Below are positions 34,686-39,331 of a stretch of DNA of 39,331 nucleotides, piece by piece (the stretch's first letter is position 1; each line of letters starts with the position of its first letter). The DNA comes from Pseudomonadota bacterium. GTDB lineage: Bacteria; Pseudomonadota; Gammaproteobacteria; Burkholderiales; Rhodocyclaceae. The DNA is taken from assembly GCA_026399515.1 (NCBI GenBank), contig JAPLQT010000069.1, positions 1-39,331 on the forward strand, written 5' to 3'. The notes beneath the pieces are model-generated. The model did no database searches and was not told the origin of the DNA. It saw nothing but the letters and a program-made list of their open reading frames with translations. The position numbers and the translations under genes are program-made.

Positions 34686-36472
34686 CCAACCATGCCTGGC
34701 TTCTACTCGGCCTTTATCTGGTGATCTTGCTGCTCGCGGCCAAGCCGCTCGGCGGCTACATCGCCGATGTGATGGAAGGCCGCGCCACCCTGGCTCTGCG
34801 CCTCGGCGGCGGCATCGAGTCGGTGCTGTATCGACTCTGCGGTACACGCCGCGAAGAGGAAATGGGCTGGCTGCAATACGCCCTGGCGATCTTGCTGTTC
34901 AACGTCCTCGGCGCGCTGGCTGTGTATGCCCTGCAACGGCTGCAACTCTGGCTACCGCTCAATCCACAGAACTTCGCCAACGTAAGCCCGGATTCATCCT
35001 TCAATACCGGCATCAGCTTCGCCACCAACACCAACTGGCAAGGCTATTCCGGCGAGTCGACGATGAGTTATCTCACCCAGATGCTGGGCCTGACGGTGCA
35101 GAACTTCTTCTCCGCGGCCACCGGCATCGTCGTCGTCATCGCCCTGATCCGCGGCTTCGCCCGCCACACCGCGAAGACCGTCGGCAATGCCTGGGTCGAT
35201 CTGACCCGTATCACGCTGTACGTCCTGCTGCCGATATCGCTGATTTACGCAGTGTTCCTCGTCAGCCAGGGCGCGATCCAGAACTTCGACGCCTACAAGG
35301 ACGTGACGACGCTGGAGGTCACCAAATACGACAATCCCAAGCTCGACGCAGCCGGCCAGCCGCTCAAGGACGAGAAAGGCAATCCTGTTACCGAGCCTGC
35401 CACGACGCCGACCCAGACCTTGGCTATGGGCCCGGTTGCCTCGCAGGAGGCCATCAAGATGCTCGGCACCAACGGCGGCGGTTTTTTCAACGCGAACTCG
35501 GCGCATCCCTATGAGAATCCCACGCCGCTGACCAACTTCATCCAGATGTTGTCCATCTTCCTGATCCCGGCGGCGCTGTGCCTCACCTTCGGCCGCATGG
35601 TCGGCGACAGCCGCCAAGGCTGGGCAGTGCTGATCGCCATGACGCTGATGTTCGTGGTCATGGCCTTTGTCGCCATGCATTACGAGAGCCAAGGCAATCC
35701 GCTGCTGGGCAAGCTCGGCGTCGACATGTCCGGCGGCAACATGGAAGGCAAGGAGGCACGCTTCGGCATCGACGACTCGGGCCTGTTCGCGACCATCACC
35801 ACGCTGGCTTCCTGCGGCGCTGTCAACGCCATGCACGACTCCTTCATGCCCATGGGCGGCTTCGTGCCGCTGTGGAACATGATGCTCGGCGAAGTGGTGT
35901 TCGGCGGCGTCGGCAGCGGCCTTTACGGCATGCTCGTATTCGCCGTCATGGCGGTGTTCATCGCCGGCCTGATGATAGGCCGCACGCCGGAATACCTCGG
36001 CAAGAAGATAGAGGCCTTCGAAATCAAGATGGTGTCCATCGCCATCCTGGTCACGCCGCTCCTGGTGCTGGCCGGCACAGCAATCGCGGTGATGGCCGCC
36101 GACGGCATCGCCGGCATCGCTAACCCGGGCGCGCACGGCTTCTCGGAAATTCTGTACGCCTTCACGTCTGCCGCCAACAACAACGGCAGCGCCTTCGCTG
36201 GCCTCTCAGTCAATACGCCTTTCTACAACGGCCTGCTGGCGGTGGCTATGTGGTTCGGCCGCTTCGGCGTGATCGTGCCGGTGCTGGCCCTGGCCGGCGG
36301 GTTGGCCGCCAAGAAGCGCATTACTCCCAGCGCCGGCACCATGCCGACGCATGGCCCCCTGTTCGTCGTGCTGCTGATCGGCACCGTGGTGCTGGTCGGC
36401 GCCCTGAACTATGTTCCCGCGCTCGCGCTCGGGCCGGTGGTCGAGCATCTGATGCTCTCGCCCGCCAACTGA
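34682..36472 (+). CDS. kdpA: Potassium-transporting ATPase subunit KdpA
   Basis: 596 aa, typical length. The potassium-translocating subunit of the high-affinity KdpFABC P-type ATPase. Selectivity-filter-type loops with Gly/Asn are visible: '[18 protein letters not shown]', '[20 protein letters not shown]', '[19 protein letters not shown]', and '[16 protein letters not shown]'. About ten membrane helices. ATG 34682 is in an ATGA overlap with kdpF. No lesion found. Confidence 0.97.
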   Translation: MTNHAWLLLGLYLVILLLAAKPLGGYIADVMEGRATLALRLGGGIESVLYRLCGTRREEEMGWLQYALAILLFNVLGALAVYALQRLQLWLPLNPQNFANVSPDSSFNTGISFATNTNWQGYSGESTMSYLTQMLGLTVQNFFSAATGIVVVIALIRGFARHTAKTVGNAWVDLTRITLYVLLPISLIYAVFLVSQGAIQNFDAYKDVTTLEVTKYDNPKLDAAGQPLKDEKGNPVTEPATTPTQTLAMGPVASQEAIKMLGTNGGGFFNANSAHPYENPTPLTNFIQMLSIFLIPAALCLTFGRMVGDSRQGWAVLIAMTLMFVVMAFVAMHYESQGNPLLGKLGVDMSGGNMEGKEARFGIDDSGLFATITTLASCGAVNAMHDSFMPMGGFVPLWNMMLGEVVFGGVGSGLYGMLVFAVMAVFIAGLMIGRTPEYLGKKIEAFEIKMVSIAILVTPLLVLAGTAIAVMAADGIAGIANPGAHGFSEILYAFTSAANNNGSAFAGLSVNTPFYNGLLAVAMWFGRFGVIVPVLALAGGLAAKKRITPSAGTMPTHGPLFVVLLIGTVVLVGALNYVPALALGPVVEHLMLSPAN

Positions 36473-36488
36473 GCCAAAGGAGAAATCT

Positions 36489-38555
36489 ATGACACACAAG
36501 ACACTTGCGATGTTCGACCCGGTGCTGGTGAAACCGGCCATCGTCGATTCATTCCGAAAGCTCAATCCCGCCATACAGTGGCGTAATCCGGTGATGTTCG
36601 TCGTCTATATCGGCAGCATCCTGACTACCGCTCTGTGGGTGCAGGCGCTGGCCGGTCAAGGCGAAGCGTCGACCGGATTCATCCTCGCCGTTGCCCTCTG
36701 GCTATGGTTCACGGTGTTGTTCGCCAACTTCGCCGAGGCGCTCGCCGAAGGCCGCAGCAAGGCGCAGGCGGCATCCCTGCGCGGCCTGAAGAAGGAGACC
36801 TGGGCCAAGAAGCTCAAGGAGCCCCACGGAGGTGCACAGTGGTATACCGTGCCGGCCACCGAGTTGCGCAAGGGCGACATGTTTGTAGTGCACACCGGCG
36901 AGACCATCCCCGCCGACGGCGAAGTCGTGGAAGGCGTGGCCTCGGTGGACGAGTCCGCCATCACCGGCGAATCCGCCCCGGTCATCCGCGAAGCCGGCGG
37001 CGATTTCTCGGCCGTCACCGGCGGCACCCGCGTGCTGTCCGACTGGATCGTAGTGCGGGTGACTGCGAACCCCGGCGAGACTTTCGTCGACCGCATGATC
37101 GCCATGGTCGAGAGCGCGAAACGCCAGAAGACACCCAACGAGATCGCGCTGACCATCCTGTTGGTCGCGCTGACCATCGTCTTTCTTGCCGTCACCGTGA
37201 CCCTGCTGCCTTACTCGATGTTCAGCGTCGATGTAGCAAAGGCTGGCACGCCGATCTCGATTACGGTACTGATCGCCTTGCTGGTCTGCCTGATCCCGAC
37301 CACGATCGCCGGTCTGCTCTCGGCCATCGGAGTCGCCGGCATGAGCCGCATGATGCAGGCCAACGTGATTGCCACCTCCGGCCGTGCCGTCGAGGCTGCG
37401 GGCGACGTGGACGTGTTGTTGCTCGACAAGACCGGCACCATCACCCTGGGCAATCGCCAGGCTTCCGCCTTCCTTCCCGCCGAGGGCGTGCGTGAGGCGG
37501 AACTGGCCGACGCCGCCCAACTGGCTTCGCTCGCCGACGAGACCCCGGAAGGCCGCAGCATCGTGGTGCTGGCCAAGCAGAAATACAATCTCCGCGAGCG
37601 CGACATTCAAGCCCTCGGCGCCAGCTTCGTGCATTTCTCGGCACACACCCGCATGAGCGGCGTCGATCTCGGCGCGCGGCAGATCCGCAAGGGCGCCACC
37701 GACGCCATCCGCAAGCATGTGGACGATCTCGGTGGCCACTTCCCGCCGTCGGTGCTGGTGACCGTCGAGGACGTCGCCCGCCGCGGCGGCACCCCCCTGG
37801 TCGTGGCTGACGGTGCCAGGGTGCTGGGCGCCATTGAATTGAAGGACATCGTCAAGGGCGGCATCAAGGAGCGCTTTGCCGAGCTGCGCCGCATGGGCAT
37901 CCGTACCATCATGATCACCGGCGACAACCGCCTCACTGCCGCGGCCATTGCCGCTGAAGCCGGCGTCGACGACTTTCTCGCCGAGGCTACGCCGGAAGCC
38001 AAGCTGGCGCTGATCCGCCAGCACCAGGCCGAAGGCCGCTTGGTCGCCATGACCGGCGACGGCACCAACGATGCTCCGGCGCTGGCGCAAGCGGATGTCG
38101 CTGTCGCCATGAACACCGGCACCCAGGCGGCCAAGGAAGCCGGCAACATGGTCGACCTCGACTCCAATCCGACCAAGCTGATCGAAGTCGTCGAGACCGG
38201 CAAACAGATGCTGATGACACGCGGCTCGCTGACCACCTTCAGCATCGCCAACGATGTCGCCAAGTATTTCGCCATCATCCCGGCGGCCTTCGTCATTACT
38301 TACCCGCAGCTCGCGGCGCTCAACGTCATGGGACTCGCCAGCCCGAACTCAGCGATCCTTTCGGCGGTGATCTTCAATGCCTTGATCATCATGTTCCTGA
38401 TTCCACTGGCGCTGAAGGGCGTGAAATACCAAGCCCTGGGTGCCGCCGTGCTGCTGCGCCGTAACCTCACCGTCTATGGTCTGGGCGGCCTTGTTGCTCC
38501 CTTCATCGGCATCAAGCTGATCGACATGCTGATCGCCGCCGTTGGCCTCGCCTGA
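36489..38555 (+). CDS. kdpB: Potassium-transporting ATPase ATP-binding subunit KdpB
   Basis: 688 aa, full length. P-type ATPase catalytic subunit: phosphorylation site Asp313 in '[13 protein letters not shown]', the actuator motif '[14 protein letters not shown]', nucleotide-binding 'GRSIVVLAK' region, '[14 protein letters not shown]' and '[45 protein letters not shown]'. AAAGGAG lies seven bases before the ATG. It energises KdpA. Confidence 0.97.
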   Translation: MTHKTLAMFDPVLVKPAIVDSFRKLNPAIQWRNPVMFVVYIGSILTTALWVQALAGQGEASTGFILAVALWLWFTVLFANFAEALAEGRSKAQAASLRGLKKETWAKKLKEPHGGAQWYTVPATELRKGDMFVVHTGETIPADGEVVEGVASVDESAITGESAPVIREAGGDFSAVTGGTRVLSDWIVVRVTANPGETFVDRMIAMVESAKRQKTPNEIALTILLVALTIVFLAVTVTLLPYSMFSVDVAKAGTPISITVLIALLVCLIPTTIAGLLSAIGVAGMSRMMQANVIATSGRAVEAAGDVDVLLLDKTGTITLGNRQASAFLPAEGVREAELADAAQLASLADETPEGRSIVVLAKQKYNLRERDIQALGASFVHFSAHTRMSGVDLGARQIRKGATDAIRKHVDDLGGHFPPSVLVTVEDVARRGGTPLVVADGARVLGAIELKDIVKGGIKERFAELRRMGIRTIMITGDNRLTAAAIAAEAGVDDFLAEATPEAKLALIRQHQAEGRLVAMTGDGTNDAPALAQADVAVAMNTGTQAAKEAGNMVDLDSNPTKLIEVVETGKQMLMTRGSLTTFSIANDVAKYFAIIPAAFVITYPQLAALNVMGLASPNSAILSAVIFNALIIMFLIPLALKGVKYQALGAAVLLRRNLTVYGLGGLVAPFIGIKLIDMLIAAVGLA

Positions 38556-38569
38556 GAAAGGAACCATTC

Positions 38570-39073
38570 ATGGTTACGGGCATCGCGCAGGCAGTCTTTC
38601 CTGCGGCCGCGGCCGGCAGCCTGATAACTAAGGATGGCAAGTCAGTCGGCTCGACGCTTATCGGCCAGAACTTCGCCGATCCGAAATATTTCTGGGGCCG
38701 GCCCTCGGCCACCTCGCCGCAGCCATACAGCGGTACCGCCTCGGGTGGATCCAATCAGGGACCGTTAAACCCGGCGCTGGTGGATGCCGTCAAGGGCCGC
38801 ATCGATGTCCTCAAAGCAGCCGACCCGGACAACCAGCTGCCGATTCCGGCCGATCTGGTCATGGCGTCCGGCAGCGGCCTCGACCCGCATATCAGCCCGG
38901 CCGCGGCCACCTACCAGGTTGCACGCGTCGCCAACGCACGCAAGCTGCCATCGGAGCGAGTAGCGGCCTTGATCAACGCGCACACGCAAGAACGTCAATG
39001 GGGTATGTTCGGCGAGGCTCGGGTTAACGTGTTGCTGCTAAACTTGGCGCTAGACGACACACCAGGAAAATGA
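38570..39073 (+). CDS. kdpC: Potassium-transporting ATPase subunit KdpC, lacking the N-terminal membrane helix
   Basis: 167 aa instead of about 190. It starts [19 protein letters not shown], which is the segment that normally follows the single N-terminal helix ending in '...YPL-x-VTGIAQ'. The rest is standard: '[22 protein letters not shown]', '[15 protein letters not shown]', '[29 protein letters not shown]'. The upstream side is the kdpB stop 14 bp away and a GAAAGGAACC ribosome site, so no room for a longer frame. It may be a real in-frame loss; the anchoring of KdpC in the complex would then be altered. Confidence 0.9.
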   Translation: MVTGIAQAVFPAAAAGSLITKDGKSVGSTLIGQNFADPKYFWGRPSATSPQPYSGTASGGSNQGPLNPALVDAVKGRIDVLKAADPDNQLPIPADLVMASGSGLDPHISPAAATYQVARVANARKLPSERVAALINAHTQERQWGMFGEARVNVLLLNLALDDTPGK

Positions 39074-39331
39074 CCGACGGACGCCCCGACCCCGACCAAC
39101 TCCTCGACAGGATCAAGGAAGAGGAGCTGCGTGCCGCGCGTGGCAAGCTGAAAATATTCTTCGGCGCCTCGGCCGGCGTCGGCAAGACCTACGCCATGCT
39201 GTCGGCCGCGCGCCAGCTGACTGAGCAAGGCACCGACGTCGTCATCGGCGTGGTGGAGACCCACGGCAGGAAGGAGACCGAAGCCCTGCTGGCAGGATTG
39301 GAGCGTCTTCCCCTCAGGGCTGTCCCTTACC
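39070..39331 (+). CDS. kdpD: Sensor histidine kinase KdpD, N-terminal part (partial)
   Basis: The first 87 codons; the gene continues outside. '[19 protein letters not shown]' then '[20 protein letters not shown]' (Walker A, GASAGVGK) and '[15 protein letters not shown]' are the N-terminal KdpD domain, which belongs to full-length sensors. ATGA overlap with kdpC. This contrasts with the short KdpD-like sensor at 17000-18598, which lacks this domain. Confidence 0.95.
   Translation, partial: MTDGRPDPDQLLDRIKEEELRAARGKLKIFFGASAGVGKTYAMLSAARQLTEQGTDVVIGVVETHGRKETEALLAGLERLPLRAVPY

Noticed and set aside
37420-37440. Possible lesion in kdpB
   Set aside because: The DKTGTIT site and all P-type ATPase motifs are intact and the length is normal.

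Overview
The window is about 39.3 kb of GC-rich proteobacterial chromosome. The queA-tgt-yajC-secD-secF order, the divergent tRNA-Leu beside queA, the RavA-ViaA pair, two Kup potassium transporters, a KdpFABC operon and tandem-haem cytochrome c all fit a betaproteobacterium (Nitrosomonadales/Rhodocyclales-like). That placement is inference from gene content only; no 16S rRNA or other taxonomic marker is present.

Region 1 (1-5720, minus strand) is a housekeeping operon: queA, tgt (queuosine tRNA modification), yajC, secD, secF (Sec translocon accessory complex), then the start of a cytochrome b561-like gene that leaves the window. Region 2 (5800-8050) is a tRNA-Leu(CAA) followed by a small, more AT-rich accessory segment carrying a secreted protein of unknown function and a DUF2971 protein. 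The tRNA 3' end and its downstream flank are repeated imperfectly near 7975-8044, so the segment looks like the remnant of an element that integrated at the tRNA. An orphan HigA-like antitoxin and a dispersed palindromic repeat follow. Region 3 (9033-11516) holds signalling and sensing genes: a bacteriohemerythrin, a small PilZ/HD-GYP-associated-type protein overlapping an HDOD protein, a 33-codon membrane-like ORF and a PilZ protein.

Region 4 (11826-18598) is potassium transport: an intact kup, a di-haem cytochrome c, and on the minus strand a kdpD-like (short) - kdpE - kup2 operon. The kup2 gene has lost about 92 bp near its 5' end, which removes the GDIGTSPLY region and shifts the frame. 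Region 5 (18742-23829) is ravA-viaA followed by a DUF364 (heavy-metal-chelation family) gene with a 4-base stop/start overlap and by an unrecognised four-helix membrane protein. Region 6 (23874-29771) is a MocR/PdxR-type regulator divergent from a translationally coupled GST-EamA-rubredoxin/MBL operon, then a DUF885 peptidase-like protein. Region 7 (29772-32612) is an accessory patch: the tail of an SRPBCC/AHSA1 gene, a rifampin ADP-ribosyltransferase (arr), a MORN-DUF1801 fusion, a VOC protein and a RibD/DHFR-like reductase.

Region 8 (32713-39331) contains a spermidine-synthase-like methyltransferase-fold protein, two adjacent small coiled-coil/low-complexity proteins sharing a C-terminal motif, and the kdp operon (30-aa membrane ORF, kdpF, kdpA, kdpB, kdpC, start of full-length kdpD), in which neighbouring genes mostly overlap by 4 bp. 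KdpC lacks its usual N-terminal membrane helix. The most notable theme is potassium: two Kup genes, two KdpD-type sensors, a candidate KdpE box in front of the kdpDE-kup2 operon, and two separate lesions (kup2, kdpC).
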